NCBI RefSeq assembly: GCF_030817535.1
Contig: NZ_JAUSZL010000002.1
Span: forward strand, 4,278,001-4,342,000
Length of the DNA stretch: 64,000 bases
DNA from: Streptomyces sp. V3I8
GTDB taxonomy: Bacteria; Actinomycetota; Actinomycetes; Streptomycetales; Streptomycetaceae
Direction of reading: 5' to 3'
Every line of letters begins with the position of its first letter. Within the stretch, counting starts at the first letter, position 1. Shown here in pieces: positions 7,977 to 16,778 of this stretch. Position numbers and translations under genes: made by a program. A model generated the notes under the pieces. It saw only the letters and a program-made list of their open reading frames with translations, did no database searches and was not told the origin of the DNA.

Positions 7977-8003
7977 GCGGTTGCTGTACTTCGCTGCTGT
8001 ACG
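7977..8003 (+). repeat. Putative integrase arm-type site, proximal copy
   Basis: Near-identical partner of 4839-4865 (25 of 27 bases), starting just after the integrase stop and reading GCGGTTGCTGTACTTC. It lies 45 bases from the att core at 8048. Confidence 0.55.
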
Positions 8004-8015
8004 CCCCTGAAACGC

Positions 8016-8045
8016 CAAAGGCCCCGGATGACTCCGGGGCCTTTG
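8016..8045 (-). terminator. Terminator of the reconstituted tRNA-Arg
   Basis: CAAAGGCCCCGGA (8016-8028) pairs perfectly with 8033-8045 around TGAC. It lies immediately downstream of the tRNA 3' end on the minus strand. The element therefore brought its own terminator to replace the one displaced to 4674-4709. Confidence 0.8.
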
Positions 8046-8047
8046 AG

Positions 8048-8095
8048 CTGCTGTGCACTCGGCAGGATTCGAACCTGCAACCTTCTGATCCGTAG
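8048..8095 (-). repeat. Proximal attachment site inside tRNA-Arg
   Basis: 48 bases identical to 4711-4758, covering the tRNA 3' half from the anticodon loop to just past the discriminator base. Confidence 0.92.
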
Positions 8096-8126
8096 TCAGA
8101 TGCTCTATCCGTTAAGCTACGAGTGC
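8054..8126 (-). tRNA. tRNA-Arg (anticodon ACG)
   Basis: A complete cloverleaf: acceptor GCACTCG/CGAGTGC, discriminator A, T-loop GGTTCGAATCC, anticodon stem TCTGA/TCAGA with loop CTACGGA, hence ACG. CCA is not encoded. Its 3' half is the target site of the integrated element. Confidence 0.97.
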
Positions 8127-8325
8127 TTGTGTGTTCTGTTGTGTTCGCTTTTCCTTCCGGGCTTTTCTGCCTGGTCGGCGTTGCGGGAACAACATTACAT
8201 GACTGGCGCCGTGAGGCGAAATCCGTTTGTCAGACCCGGCCTGAACTGCGGAAACAGCCCGAAGAGGGCTTGAGGACGACCTCGGGCGCGGGCCCGTGGA
8301 GCGCCGGTAACGATCAAGGAACGGA

Positions 8326-8357
8326 CGAAGCCCCGGTCATGGGTGACCGGGGCTTCG
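8326..8357 (-). terminator. Terminator of tRNA-Ser(GCT)
   Basis: CGAAGCCCCGGTCA (8326-8339) pairs perfectly with 8344-8357 around TGGG, ten bases beyond the tRNA-Ser 3' end. Confidence 0.85.
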
Positions 8358-8367
8358 TGATCTTCGG

Positions 8368-8458
8368 CGGAGGCGGAGGGATTTGAACCCTCGATGGGAT
8401 TTGCGTCCCAAACCGCATTAGCAGTGCGGCGCCATAGACCGGACTAGGCGACGCCTCC
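8368..8458 (-). tRNA. tRNA-Ser (anticodon GCT)
   Basis: Acceptor GGAGGCG/CGCCTCC, discriminator G, anticodon stem CCGCA/TGCGG with loop CTGCTAA (GCT), a long class II variable arm, and T-loop GGTTCAAATCC. It is 91 nt without CCA. The sequence is the usual Streptomyces Ser(GCT) form; a second, divergent one is at 52710-52795. Confidence 0.96.
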
Positions 8459-8741
8459 AGCACAACCGTCCGCGCGAGCGCGAATGGTGCGTGCAGATGA
8501 TGACACAGCCCAGCGGGCTGCCACCAATCGGCTCCTACGGTACTAGGCGGCACGGCCCGAGGGCAAAGCCCCCGCCTGCGGCGCAACGTCACGGCGCCGA
8601 CGGCGTTAGAGCAGTGGGGCACGCGCCCCGGCACAGAGCCCGGAGAGCCACCGGGGAGCAGCCGCGGAGCCGTTCTTCCAGCTCACCGCGGTCCGGTCCC
8701 CGAGGTCCTCACTCAACCGACCGCACCCCGTGGAGCCCCCC

Positions 8742-9212
8742 ATGCCGCGTCGCACCGTCTTCGCCGTCGCCACCTCCGCCGCCGTGTCCTTCGCCGCCGT
8801 GTCCTTCGCCGCGCTGTCCGCGGCGCCGGCGGTCGCGTACACCGACTCGTTCCCCTTCATGCCGCCGCCCGTGACCGGTTCGGAGGCCGACCACCTCACG
8901 GTGACGGTGAGCGAGGCGGGCGGCGGCCGGGACGGCACGTTCGAGCTCGACTGCCACCCGGCGGGCGGCAGCCATCCCGACGCCCGGGCCGCGTGCGAGA
9001 AGCTGGACCGGAAGACCTCCTGGGGGAAGAGCCCGTTCGCACCGGGCCGGGAGGGTGAGCTGTGCACGATGCAGTACGGCGGCCCGGCCACCGCACACGT
9101 CACCGGCACCTGGGCCGGCCGCCCCGTCGACGCGACGTACAAGCGCGGCAACGGATGCGAGATCGCGAGGTGGGACGCCCTGGTACCCGTCCTACCGGGT
9201 CTCGGCGCGTAG
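8742..9212 (+). CDS. Secreted subtilisin-inhibitor-like (SSI family) protease inhibitor
   Basis: 156 residues from ATG 8742, with GGAG seven bases upstream; a GTG at 8730 overlaps that ribosome site and is less likely. MPRRTVFAVATSAAVSF is a signal peptide, cleaved near APAVA-YT. The SSI pattern follows: ELDCHPAGGSHPDARAACEKL, then LCTMQYGGPATAHVTGTWAG and YKRGNGCE, with the four conserved Cys (two disulfides). By alignment with SSI the reactive bond falls in CTM-QY, giving Met at P1 as in SSI itself and suggesting subtilisin-like targets. In Streptomyces these inhibitors restrain extracellular proteases during development. The gene stands alone downstream of the tRNA-Ser. Confidence 0.88.
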   Translation: MPRRTVFAVATSAAVSFAAVSFAALSAAPAVAYTDSFPFMPPPVTGSEADHLTVTVSEAGGGRDGTFELDCHPAGGSHPDARAACEKLDRKTSWGKSPFAPGREGELCTMQYGGPATAHVTGTWAGRPVDATYKRGNGCEIARWDALVPVLPGLGA

Positions 9213-9421
9213 AGGGACGGCGGCCGGGGACGCGGCGCGTGGTCACAGGTTCTCCGCGTCCTCCGCGTACGTTCTGCGTCCACTCCGCGTGCGACCTCCC
9301 TCTCATCCGGCGCCGCGAGCGCAACCACTGCCCGTAGACTCCCTCGCGTGACACGTCGCGGACCCGTTGGCAAGATGGCTACCGCGGTCGGCAAGGTGCG
9401 GTGACAGGGAGGAAGCGTCTC

Positions 9422-12400
9422 GTGAGCAGCAGGCCATCCCGAGGCGCTGCTCGCCTCGCAGCCATACTCGACGCGCTTCCCGACGCGTTGGTACTGGTCA
9501 ACGCCAATGGCACGGTCGTCAACGCCAACACCATCGCCCTGGAGACCTTCGAGACCCCGGGCACGGCCCTCGTGGGGCGCGGCCTGCTCGATCTGCTGCC
9601 GCAGTTCGACTCCCGGCTCATCCCCGGCACCATGCGGCGCCCCGAGACCGTCGACGAGAGCGGACGCACCCGGCCGACCCGGATGATCGCCCGCCGCACC
9701 GACGGCAGCGAGTTCCCGGTCGAGGTCACCAGCGCGAACCTGGAGAACGCGCAGCAGGCGTACGACGGTTACGGCTACACCGGCGACGAACTGCTGATGA
9801 TCGTCGTGCGCGACCTGTCCGGCACCGTCGACACGGAGGCCGAGCTCGCGCGTTCGCAGCGGCAGACCGAGATGATCCTGCGTGCCGCCGCCGAGGGCGT
9901 GGTGGGCACGGACACCGAGGGCCGGGTCGTCCTCGTCAATCCGGCCGCCGCGCAGATCCTCGGCTTCCGGGCCAGCGACCTCGGCGGGCAGGAGCTGCAC
10001 CCGCTGATGCTGCACTCGCGCGCGGACGGCGAGCCCTTCCCGTACGAGGAGTCCCCGCTCGCCGACACCCTGCGCTCCGGGCGCAAGCACCGGGTACGCG
10101 GACAGGTGCTGTGGTCCAAGAGCGGCGCCAAGGTGCCGGTCGATCTGACCACCGCGCCGGTGCGGGACGGCGACCAGCTCGTCGGCGCCGTGATGACCTT
10201 CACGGACCGCCGGCCGTACGACGCCCTCGCCGAGGAGAAGGACGCCGAGGCCGAGCGGCACCAGCGGGAACTGACGCAGGCCGCCGAGGCACACGCCGAG
10301 GAGCTGGCCGCCCTCCGGGAGGAGCACGCCAGGACGCTCGCCGAGCTGCGCGAGCAGCACGAGGAGGAGCTCGCCGCCGGGGACGACCGGTACGCGGCCC
10401 TCGCCGAGCGCGAGAAGGACAGCTACGAGGCGCTGTCCGCACGGCATGAGCAGCTCCTGGCCGTCCTGGGACGCTCCCTGCGCGGACCGCTCGACCAGCT
10501 GCGCGGCGAACTCGCGACCCTCGCCGCCGACGACGCCGGGCAGTTGTGGCCCGAGGCCAACCAGGTCCTGCACCACCTCTCGGCCGGCTACTCGCGTATC
10601 ACCACCCTCGTCGACAACGTGCTGGCGTACCAGCGCCTCGACTCCGGCACCGAGGGCGTCACCCGTACGAAGGTGATGCTGGACGCGGTCGTCGCCGCCG
10701 GTGTCGACGGGGCGGTCGAGCTGATCGGGCCCGGACGGGTGCAGTTCGCCGTGCACGCGCCGCCCATCGAGGCCGAGGTCGACCCGAAGCAGCTCGCGAC
10801 CGCGCTCGCGCACCTCATCGCGGACGTCGCGGGCGTCGACTCCACGGGCAACTCGCCGGTCTCGGCCGGCGGCTACATGGACAACACGGTCGTCGTGGCG
10901 GCCGCGCAGCGCGGTGAGGGCGTACGGATCGAGGTGCGCGGGCCGTACACCGGGGGAGACCCGGTGCACGAGCCGATCGTGCGCGGCATCGTGCGTGCGC
11001 ACGGCGGAGTGTTGCAGACGCACGAGGTTCCTGGGATGAGCGGCAGCGCGTTCGTCCTGGAAGTGCCCATCGGGGGCGGGGCCGGATCGGTCCCGGCTCC
11101 CGTTCCGGGGGCGGACACGGGTACGAGTACAGGTACGGACTCAGGTTCCGGTACGGGTATGGGTACGGGCCCGGGCGGGGGCGTGGGTGCGGACGGCGGT
11201 TCCGCTGCCGGAGCGGGCTCCGGTGCGGCCGGTTCCGCCCTCGCGCTGCCCGAGCAGGCCTCCCCGCAGGGCGGGCGGCGACGGGCCAGGCGCGCGTCCG
11301 TCGACGCGTTCCTGGAGAGCGAGGTCGTACCCCCGGCGCAGACGGGCGCGACCGTGCCCACCGGGCGGCGCAGGCGCGGCACGGGCGACGGTGCACAACC
11401 GGCACTGCCGGCGGCGCCGGCCCAGGCTCCGACCGACGAGGGCGGTTCCGAGGGCAACGGCGGCACCGGACGGCGGCGCGGGCGGCCGAGTCCCGTCGAG
11501 GACGGTGCGGTCCCCGCGGGAGCGGGGGTCTCCGAGGGCGCGGTCGTGACCGCCGCCGAGCACGCGGCCGGTACCGCTGCCACGGGACTCGGGCAGACCG
11601 TGCCTCCGCAGGGCGTGCCCGCGCCCGCCGGCGGACGGCGCGCACTGCAGGACGACGGTCGGCAGGCCCTTCCGGCCGCGCTGCCCGCGGGTCCCTCTCC
11701 CCTCACGGACGCGAGTGCGGGCGAGGGTCCGGGCGGTGCCGCCTCCGGTGGTGGCGCCGACGCCGGTGGTGGCGCCCAGCCGACCGGACGGCGTCGGCGT
11801 GCGCTGGCCGCCGCGGCGGAACGTGCGGCGGCCCAGGAGGCGGGGCCGCGCGCGGTGTTCGCCCTGCCGCCCGCCGAGGCGGACCGCTCTCCCGAGTACG
11901 CCGCCCAGTACGCCGTGGGCCACGGCCAGGCGCAGGCTCAGGCACAGCCTCGAACCCAGGCTCAGGCCCGGTCCGCCGACGGCCGCCATGACGTGGCTCT
12001 GCACGACCTCGCCGAGGATCACACTCCGCCCCAGCCGCATCCCGTGCAGGCTCCCAGCGGACGCCGGCGGGCCCGGCAGAGCCCGGCCGATACGGCGGCC
12101 GGTGCTCTTCCCGCCGCTGCTGCTGCGCCCGGATCGGCCGCGCCCCTTCCCGGACAGCCCTTCCCCGGACAGCCGCTGCCCGCACAGCCGCTTCCAGGGC
12201 AGGCTCTCCCCGCACAGAGCGCTCCGGATCAGATGGTCCCCGCCGGGCAGCCCATGCCGGGCCAGCTGCCTCCCGCGCAAGCCGTACCCGCAGGGGGCGC
12301 GACCGGCCGGCCCGTGCCGGGGCAGCAGCCTGTCCCGGGACAGCCCGTCCCCGGACAGCAGGCACCGGTGCCTGCCCAGGGAATCCCAGGGCACGGCACC

Positions 12401-14236
12401 CCCGCTCCCGCCCCCATCCCCGCCGCCGCAGGCCAGACCGTCTCTCCGCAGGCCGTCCCGCCGCAGGGCATCCCCCAGCCGGGCGCCGTCGGCCAGGCCC
12501 TCCCGCCGCAGGCGGCTCCGCCCCCCGGGGCGCTTCCCCCGCAGGCCGTGCCCGGTCAGGTCGCTCCCGGTCAGCCCGCCCCCGTCGGTCTCACCGGGCC
12601 TGCGGCGCCGGCGGTACCCGGGGACCCCGCGAGCCAGGGCGGAGTACCGGCCCACGGCACGCCCGCCCAGGGCACTCCCGCCGCCCCCACCGGCGCTGGG
12701 CACGCCCAGCCCCAACCACAACCCCAACCACAACCCCAACCACAACTTCAGCCGCAGCCGCACATGCAGGCGGTGGCCGAGGACCACCCGGCCGCCCCCG
12801 CCCAGCCGTGGCCCGGCTCGGGCGACACCTCCGGCGCCGGAGCCCCCGTACAGCCGCAGACCGCGGCGACGGCCGGACCATGGCCCGGCAGCGCCGGCAC
12901 ATCGGCTGCCGCGGAGTCCGTACCGGCCCCGGAGCAGGCGCGCGCCGCACAGCCCCTTCCCGCCGAGGCAACGGCGGCGGCCGTCGACCCCAACTCGACC
13001 CAGGGCCGGGCAATCAGCGTCCGTACCCTCGGGCAGGGCGTCGCGTTCAACCGCCGCATGATCGACGCCCAGCAGGCCGGGCCCGGCCGGACGGCACCTC
13101 CCGCGTCCGCAGCACAGGCGCAAGCACAGGCACAAGCACAGGCGCAGGCACAAGGACAGACACACGCGCAGGCCGCGGCTCAGGCCTCGGCCCAGACGGG
13201 GGCCGGGGCCACTGCCCCGCAGCCGCAGGCACCCACGCCTCCCCCGCACGCGACCAACGGTTCCGGACGGCGCCGCAAGCTCGGTACCCGCCCCGAGCCC
13301 GTCGCCGAGCAGGCGGACACGGGCGCGGCACGCCCGCACCCGGGGGCCGCCGGTCAGCAGACCCGGCTCGCCCACGCCACCGAGGGCACCGGCCGGTCGT
13401 ACGCCATAGGGGCCCCCGACGAGAACGCCGACGAAGGTCCCGAGCCCCTGGACGGCCCCGGCGGCGCGGTGGAGGTCGCGAACCAGCCCCATCCGCGGCC
13501 GATGGACGACGAGCTGCCCCCGGAGCCGCTGGACAACCCGCGCCGGCTGCTGGTCTGGCCCGCGCCGGACATCACCACGCAGCAGGCATTGAGCGACCGC
13601 GGCTATCGGCCTGTCATCGTGCACTCACGCGAGGAGGTCGACGCACAGATCGCCGCCTTCCCGGCCGCACTGTTCGTCGACCCGCTCACCGGTCCGATCA
13701 CGCGCACGGCGCTCCAGTCGCTGCGGCAGGCCGCCGTCGCCGCGGAGGTGCCGGTCCTGGTGACGGCCGGTCTCGGGCAGGCGACACGCGAGGCGGCGTA
13801 CGGCGCCGACCCCGCCGTACTCCTCAAGGCGCTGGCACCGCGCGACAGTGAGCAGCATCCGCCGCGCGTCCTGCTCATCGAGGAGCACGCCGAGATCGCG
13901 CTCGCACTGACGTCGACGCTGGAGCGGCGCGGGATGCAGGTCGCGCGGGCCTCGTCCGACGAGGACGCGGTCACGCTGGCCGGGCAGATGCGGCCGAACC
14001 TGGTGGTGATGGACCTGATGCAGGTACGCCGCCGACGTGCCGGAATCGTCGACTGGCTGCGCGCGAACGGCCAGCTCAACCGCACCCCGCTCGTCGTCTA
14101 CACGGCGGCCGTCGACCAGAGCGAGCTGCCGCGCCTGGCGGCGGGGGAGACGGTGCTGTTCCTGGCCGAGCGGTCGACGAGCGTCGAGGTACAGGAGCGG
14201 ATCGTGGACCTGTTGGCCCGGATCGGCACGAACTGA
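9422..14236 (+). CDS. Giant PAS-PAS / kinase-like / receiver-like hybrid protein with disordered linker
   Basis: 1604 residues from GTG 9422, chosen because AGGGAGGAAG lies just upstream. Order: PAS at about 12-120 (ILDALPDALVLVNANG), PAS at about 130-260 (MILRAAAEGVVGTDTEG), a coiled coil to about 340 (EELAALREEHARTLAELRE), a histidine-kinase dimerisation-like segment at about 345-420, and an ATPase-like domain to about 550. A roughly 800-residue Pro/Gln/Gly/Ala-rich linker follows, then a pseudo-receiver (about 1370-1475) and a receiver-like domain (about 1480-1604). The H-box reads LGRSLRGPL, so the phospho-accepting His is missing. The last domain keeps the Asp of VMDLMQ but has ERS in place of the Lys-Pro motif. 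The linker holds seven GRRR-type motifs. Probably a non-canonical sensor or scaffold rather than a working kinase. Confidence 0.85.
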   Translation: MSSRPSRGAARLAAILDALPDALVLVNANGTVVNANTIALETFETPGTALVGRGLLDLLPQFDSRLIPGTMRRPETVDESGRTRPTRMIARRTDGSEFPVEVTSANLENAQQAYDGYGYTGDELLMIVVRDLSGTVDTEAELARSQRQTEMILRAAAEGVVGTDTEGRVVLVNPAAAQILGFRASDLGGQELHPLMLHSRADGEPFPYEESPLADTLRSGRKHRVRGQVLWSKSGAKVPVDLTTAPVRDGDQLVGAVMTFTDRRPYDALAEEKDAEAERHQRELTQAAEAHAEELAALREEHARTLAELREQHEEELAAGDDRYAALAEREKDSYEALSARHEQLLAVLGRSLRGPLDQLRGELATLAADDAGQLWPEANQVLHHLSAGYSRITTLVDNVLAYQRLDSGTEGVTRTKVMLDAVVAAGVDGAVELIGPGRVQFAVHAPPIEAEVDPKQLATALAHLIADVAGVDSTGNSPVSAGGYMDNTVVVAAAQRGEGVRIEVRGPYTGGDPVHEPIVRGIVRAHGGVLQTHEVPGMSGSAFVLEVPIGGGAGSVPAPVPGADTGTSTGTDSGSGTGMGTGPGGGVGADGGSAAGAGSGAAGSALALPEQASPQGGRRRARRASVDAFLESEVVPPAQTGATVPTGRRRRGTGDGAQPALPAAPAQAPTDEGGSEGNGGTGRRRGRPSPVEDGAVPAGAGVSEGAVVTAAEHAAGTAATGLGQTVPPQGVPAPAGGRRALQDDGRQALPAALPAGPSPLTDASAGEGPGGAASGGGADAGGGAQPTGRRRRALAAAAERAAAQEAGPRAVFALPPAEADRSPEYAAQYAVGHGQAQAQAQPRTQAQARSADGRHDVALHDLAEDHTPPQPHPVQAPSGRRRARQSPADTAAGALPAAAAAPGSAAPLPGQPFPGQPLPAQPLPGQALPAQSAPDQMVPAGQPMPGQLPPAQAVPAGGATGRPVPGQQPVPGQPVPGQQAPVPAQGIPGHGTPAPAPIPAAAGQTVSPQAVPPQGIPQPGAVGQALPPQAAPPPGALPPQAVPGQVAPGQPAPVGLTGPAAPAVPGDPASQGGVPAHGTPAQGTPAAPTGAGHAQPQPQPQPQPQPQLQPQPHMQAVAEDHPAAPAQPWPGSGDTSGAGAPVQPQTAATAGPWPGSAGTSAAAESVPAPEQARAAQPLPAEATAAAVDPNSTQGRAISVRTLGQGVAFNRRMIDAQQAGPGRTAPPASAAQAQAQAQAQAQAQGQTHAQAAAQASAQTGAGATAPQPQAPTPPPHATNGSGRRRKLGTRPEPVAEQADTGAARPHPGAAGQQTRLAHATEGTGRSYAIGAPDENADEGPEPLDGPGGAVEVANQPHPRPMDDELPPEPLDNPRRLLVWPAPDITTQQALSDRGYRPVIVHSREEVDAQIAAFPAALFVDPLTGPITRTALQSLRQAAVAAEVPVLVTAGLGQATREAAYGADPAVLLKALAPRDSEQHPPRVLLIEEHAEIALALTSTLERRGMQVARASSDEDAVTLAGQMRPNLVVMDLMQVRRRRAGIVDWLRANGQLNRTPLVVYTAAVDQSELPRLAAGETVLFLAERSTSVEVQERIVDLLARIGTN
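12711..13165 (+). repeat. Dipeptide repeats in the linker of the PAS protein
   Basis: Around 12711-12760 the code repeats Pro-Gln (CAACCACAACCC units). Around 13111-13165 it repeats Ala-Gln (CAGGCGCAAGCA units). An upstream stretch at 12150-12400 repeats PGQP-type units. All stay in frame, consistent with slippage in a disordered linker. Confidence 0.8.
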
Positions 14237-14255
14237 GCGTTCGCACAGACGGCTC

Positions 14256-14285
14256 GGGGCACTGTTTCACGTGAAACAGTGCCCC
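14256..14285. terminator. 30-bp perfect palindrome between convergent genes
   Basis: GGGGCACTGTTTCAC (14256-14270) is followed directly by its perfect inverse to 14285. It separates the PAS-protein gene from the convergent acyl-CoA ligase gene and could act as a bidirectional terminator. Its centre is a consensus parS site. Confidence 0.65.
14264..14277. promoter_or_regulatory. parS chromosome-partitioning site (ParB binding)
   Basis: GTTTCACGTGAAAC is an exact match to the 14-bp parS consensus used by Streptomyces ParB. Streptomyces chromosomes carry about twenty such sites clustered around oriC. It is intergenic and embedded in a longer 30-bp palindrome. Confidence 0.88.
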
Positions 14286-14364
14286 AAGCCGTGTGCCGCT
14301 TCAGACATCCCGGAAGGGGCTTGTCTGCCGCGGAAGCACCTGCGCTTCGGCGGTATCCGTGCCG

Positions 14365-16023
14365 TCAGAGCTGTGTGACGTCCAGCTCGCCCGCCGCGTA
14401 CTGCCTGCGCAGCACCTTCTTGTCGAACTTGCCGACGCTCGTCTTCGGCACCGTCCCGATGACCGTCCAGCGCTCGGGGAGCTGCCATTTGGCGATATTG
14501 CCCTCGCTCGCGAGGAAGGACCGCAGGGAGTCGAAGTCGACGTCGGATCCCTCCTTCAGCACCACCGTGGCGAGCGGGCGCTCGCCCCACTTGTCGTCCG
14601 GGACGGCGACGACCGCCGCCTCGGCGACATCGGGGTGGGCCATGAGGGCGTTCTCGAGGTCGACCGAGGAGATCCACTCACCGCCGGACTTGATGACGTC
14701 CTTGGCACGGTCGGTGAGGGTCAGGAAGCCGTCGGGGCTGATCGTGCCGACGTCACCGGTCTTGAGCCAGCCGTCCTCGCTGAACTTGTCGTCCGGGCGG
14801 AGGACTTCGGCGTCCTGACCGCCGTAGTACGCGCCCGCGATCCAGGGGCCCCGCACCTCCAGCTCGCCCGCGGACTCGCCGTCCCACGGCAGCCGCTCGC
14901 CGTTCGGGCCGATCAGCCGGGGTTCGACACCGGCCGGGAAGCGGCCCTGGGTGACCCGGTAAGCGAACTCCTCGTCCGAGTCCACCTCCACCCGGGCCGG
15001 CGGCCGCGCGACCGTGCCGAGCGGCGAGGTCTCCGTCATGCCCCAGGCGTGGTAGACGCGCATGCCCAGCTCGTCGAACGCCTTCATGAGAGCGGGCGGA
15101 CAGGCGGATCCGCCGATGGTGACCTGGGTCAGCGAACCCACGTCGCGCGGCTTGGCCTTCAGCTCCGCGAGCAGGCCCTGCCAGATGGTGGGGACGGCGG
15201 CCGCGTGCGTCGGACGCTCGCTCTCGATCATCTCGGCGAGCGGCGCGGGCTGCAGGAAACGGTCCGGCATCAGCACGTTCACGCCGGTCATGAACATCGC
15301 GTGCGGCAGGCCCCAGGCGTTCACGTGGAACTGCGGAACCACGACGAGGGACGTGTCCCTGTCGGTGAGGCCCATGGACTGCGTCATGTTGACCTGCATC
15401 GAGTGCAGGTAGACGGACCGGTGCGAGTAGATGACCCCCTTGGGGTCACCGGTCGTGCCGGAGGTGTAGCACATGGCCGCGGCCTGGCGTTCGTCCAGCG
15501 CGGGCCAGTCGTAGCTGTCCGGCTTGTCCGCTATCAGGTCCTCGTACTCGTGCACCCGTACGGTCGCCCCGTCGAGCAGCGAGCGGTCACCGGGGCCGGA
15601 GACGACCACGTGCTCGACCGACGTGAGGTGCGGGAGCAGGGGCGCGAGGAGCGGCAGCAGCGAACCGTTGGCCACGATCACGCGGTCGGCGGCGTGGTTG
15701 ACGATCCAGACAAGCTGTTCGGGAGGCAGCCGGAGGTTGAGCGTGTGGAGGATCGCGCCCATGGCCGGTATCGCGTAGTACGCCTCGACGTGTTCCGCGT
15801 TGTTCCACATCAGGGTTGCGACCCGGTCGTCGTCCCGGACTCCGAGATCGTCGCGCAGCGCGTGCGCCAGGCGGCCCGCCCGTGCTCCGATCTCGGCGAA
15901 CGAGCGCCGGTGCGGCTCACCCTCGCCGGTCCAGGTGATCACCTGAGATGAACCGTGGATCGTCGACCCGTGGGTCAGGATCCTCGAGATCAGCAGCGGT
16001 ACGTCCTGCATCGTGCTCAGCAC
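14365..16023 (-). CDS. Fatty acid / long-chain acyl-CoA ligase (FadD type)
   Basis: 552 residues, the usual length for medium/long-chain acyl-CoA synthetases of the adenylate-forming superfamily. The P-loop-like motif [12 protein letters not shown] is at about 186-197, the acyl-AMP region [14 protein letters not shown] at about 320, [10 protein letters not shown] at about 413, and the catalytic Lys region [13 protein letters not shown] near 530. It forms acyl-adenylate and then acyl-CoA, feeding beta-oxidation or the nearby igr-like operon. The ATG at 16023 is preceded by GGAGGACGC. An inverted repeat upstream (16083-16100) may bind a TetR-type regulator. It converges on the PAS-protein gene. 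Confidence 0.92.
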   Translation of the reverse strand: MLSTMQDVPLLISRILTHGSTIHGSSQVITWTGEGEPHRRSFAEIGARAGRLAHALRDDLGVRDDDRVATLMWNNAEHVEAYYAIPAMGAILHTLNLRLPPEQLVWIVNHAADRVIVANGSLLPLLAPLLPHLTSVEHVVVSGPGDRSLLDGATVRVHEYEDLIADKPDSYDWPALDERQAAAMCYTSGTTGDPKGVIYSHRSVYLHSMQVNMTQSMGLTDRDTSLVVVPQFHVNAWGLPHAMFMTGVNVLMPDRFLQPAPLAEMIESERPTHAAAVPTIWQGLLAELKAKPRDVGSLTQVTIGGSACPPALMKAFDELGMRVYHAWGMTETSPLGTVARPPARVEVDSDEEFAYRVTQGRFPAGVEPRLIGPNGERLPWDGESAGELEVRGPWIAGAYYGGQDAEVLRPDDKFSEDGWLKTGDVGTISPDGFLTLTDRAKDVIKSGGEWISSVDLENALMAHPDVAEAAVVAVPDDKWGERPLATVVLKEGSDVDFDSLRSFLASEGNIAKWQLPERWTVIGTVPKTSVGKFDKKVLRRQYAAGELDVTQL

Positions 16024-16082
16024 TGCGTCCTCCCGTGGGCGACATTGCCTACGCGGTAGTAAAGGTTGGCTTGATTCTGCTC

Positions 16083-16100
16083 ACGTACCGCGTGGTATGT
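16083..16100. promoter_or_regulatory. Candidate operator upstream of the acyl-CoA ligase
   Basis: ACGTACCGCGTGGTATGT is an imperfect palindrome (seven-base arms, one mismatch around a GCGT core) about 60 bases upstream of the ligase start. A second, weaker palindrome (CTACGCGGTAG) lies at about 16050. The pair suggests repression by a FadR/TetR-like protein. Confidence 0.4.
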
Positions 16101-16232
16101 CACTACTTCCGGACGATCGATCACATCACGGTGGAGATCGCTTGTCCGGCCGCGCCCTGTGTGCCCGCGCCGCGGCGGTCGTCGCACGTCGGCGTACGGT
16201 GGGCGCCGAAAGCGCGCACCGCCGGCCCGGCG

Positions 16233-16778
16233 TCAGCGCACCGGGCCCAGTTCGGGGTCCTCACGGAGTTTGCCCAGCGCACGCGACACGGCGGACTTGA
16301 CCGTACCGACCGATACGCCCAGCACCTCCGCCGTCTGCGCCTCGCTGAGGTCCTCGTAGTACCGCAGTACGACCATCGCCCGCTGCCGCGCGGGCAGCTT
16401 CATGATCGCGCGCCACATCGCGTCGTGCAGCACCTGCTGCTCGGCCGGGTCCCCGGCCGGCGGGGCCTGGGGCTCCGGCAGCTCGTCGCACGCGAACTCG
16501 TCGACCTTCCGCTTGCGCCACTGCGACGTCCGCGTGTTCAGCAGCGCCCGCCGTACGTAGCCGTCGAGGGCCCGGTGGTCCTCGATCCGCTCCCAGGCGA
16601 CATAGGTCTTGGTGAGGGCTGTCTGCAGCAGGTCCTCCGCGTCGCACGGGTTCGCGGTCAGCGAGCGCGCGGTACGCAGCAACACGGGTTGGCGAGCCCT
16701 TACGTACGAGGAGAACGACGGGTACGCATGGGTCCGCGTCGCTGCGTTCGAAGCGCTGGTGCAGACGGATGTGGTCAT
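16233..16778 (-). CDS. ECF RNA polymerase sigma factor, SigE family (sigma-70 regions 2 and 4)
   Basis: 181 residues. Region 2: SYVRARQPVLLRTARSLTANPCDAEDLLQTALTKTYVAWERI (about 24-65), with the DAEDLLQ polymerase-binding helix. Region 4: KLPARQRAMVVLRYYEDLSEAQTAEVLGVSVGTVKSAVSRALGKLRE (about 128-175), with the -35-binding helix-turn-helix. This is the pattern of the Streptomyces SigE-family ECFs. It directs polymerase to a small regulon. No anti-sigma gene adjoins it, so control is not evident. It is the first gene on this strand after a gene-free stretch. Confidence 0.9.
   Translation of the reverse strand: MTTSVCTSASNAATRTHAYPSFSSYVRARQPVLLRTARSLTANPCDAEDLLQTALTKTYVAWERIEDHRALDGYVRRALLNTRTSQWRKRKVDEFACDELPEPQAPPAGDPAEQQVLHDAMWRAIMKLPARQRAMVVLRYYEDLSEAQTAEVLGVSVGTVKSAVSRALGKLREDPELGPVR

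Larger units (their letters stand above)
4711..8095. mobile_element. Small integrative element inserted in tRNA-Arg(ACG)
   Basis: About 3.3 kb bounded by 48-bp direct repeats, with a tyrosine integrase reading toward the intact tRNA. This is the classical arrangement of Streptomyces tRNA-targeted integrative elements and prophages. The interior has lower GC and more irregular codon use than its surroundings. It contains one credible cargo gene (5331-5900), two small unknown ORFs and no recognisable replication, transfer or structural genes. The integrase has lost its N-terminus. I read it as a decayed or minimal element that is probably immobile without help from a related integrase. Confidence 0.85.

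Noticed and set aside
8606..11023. An 805-residue minus-strand open frame
   Set aside because: It is the mirror of the SSI and PAS-protein genes; high GC keeps the opposite strand open. It has no ribosome site and unnatural Arg/Gly-rich composition.
11141..13624. An 827-residue minus-strand open frame opposite the PAS-protein linker
   Set aside because: It is the antisense of a repetitive Pro/Gln linker and has no domain or start signal.
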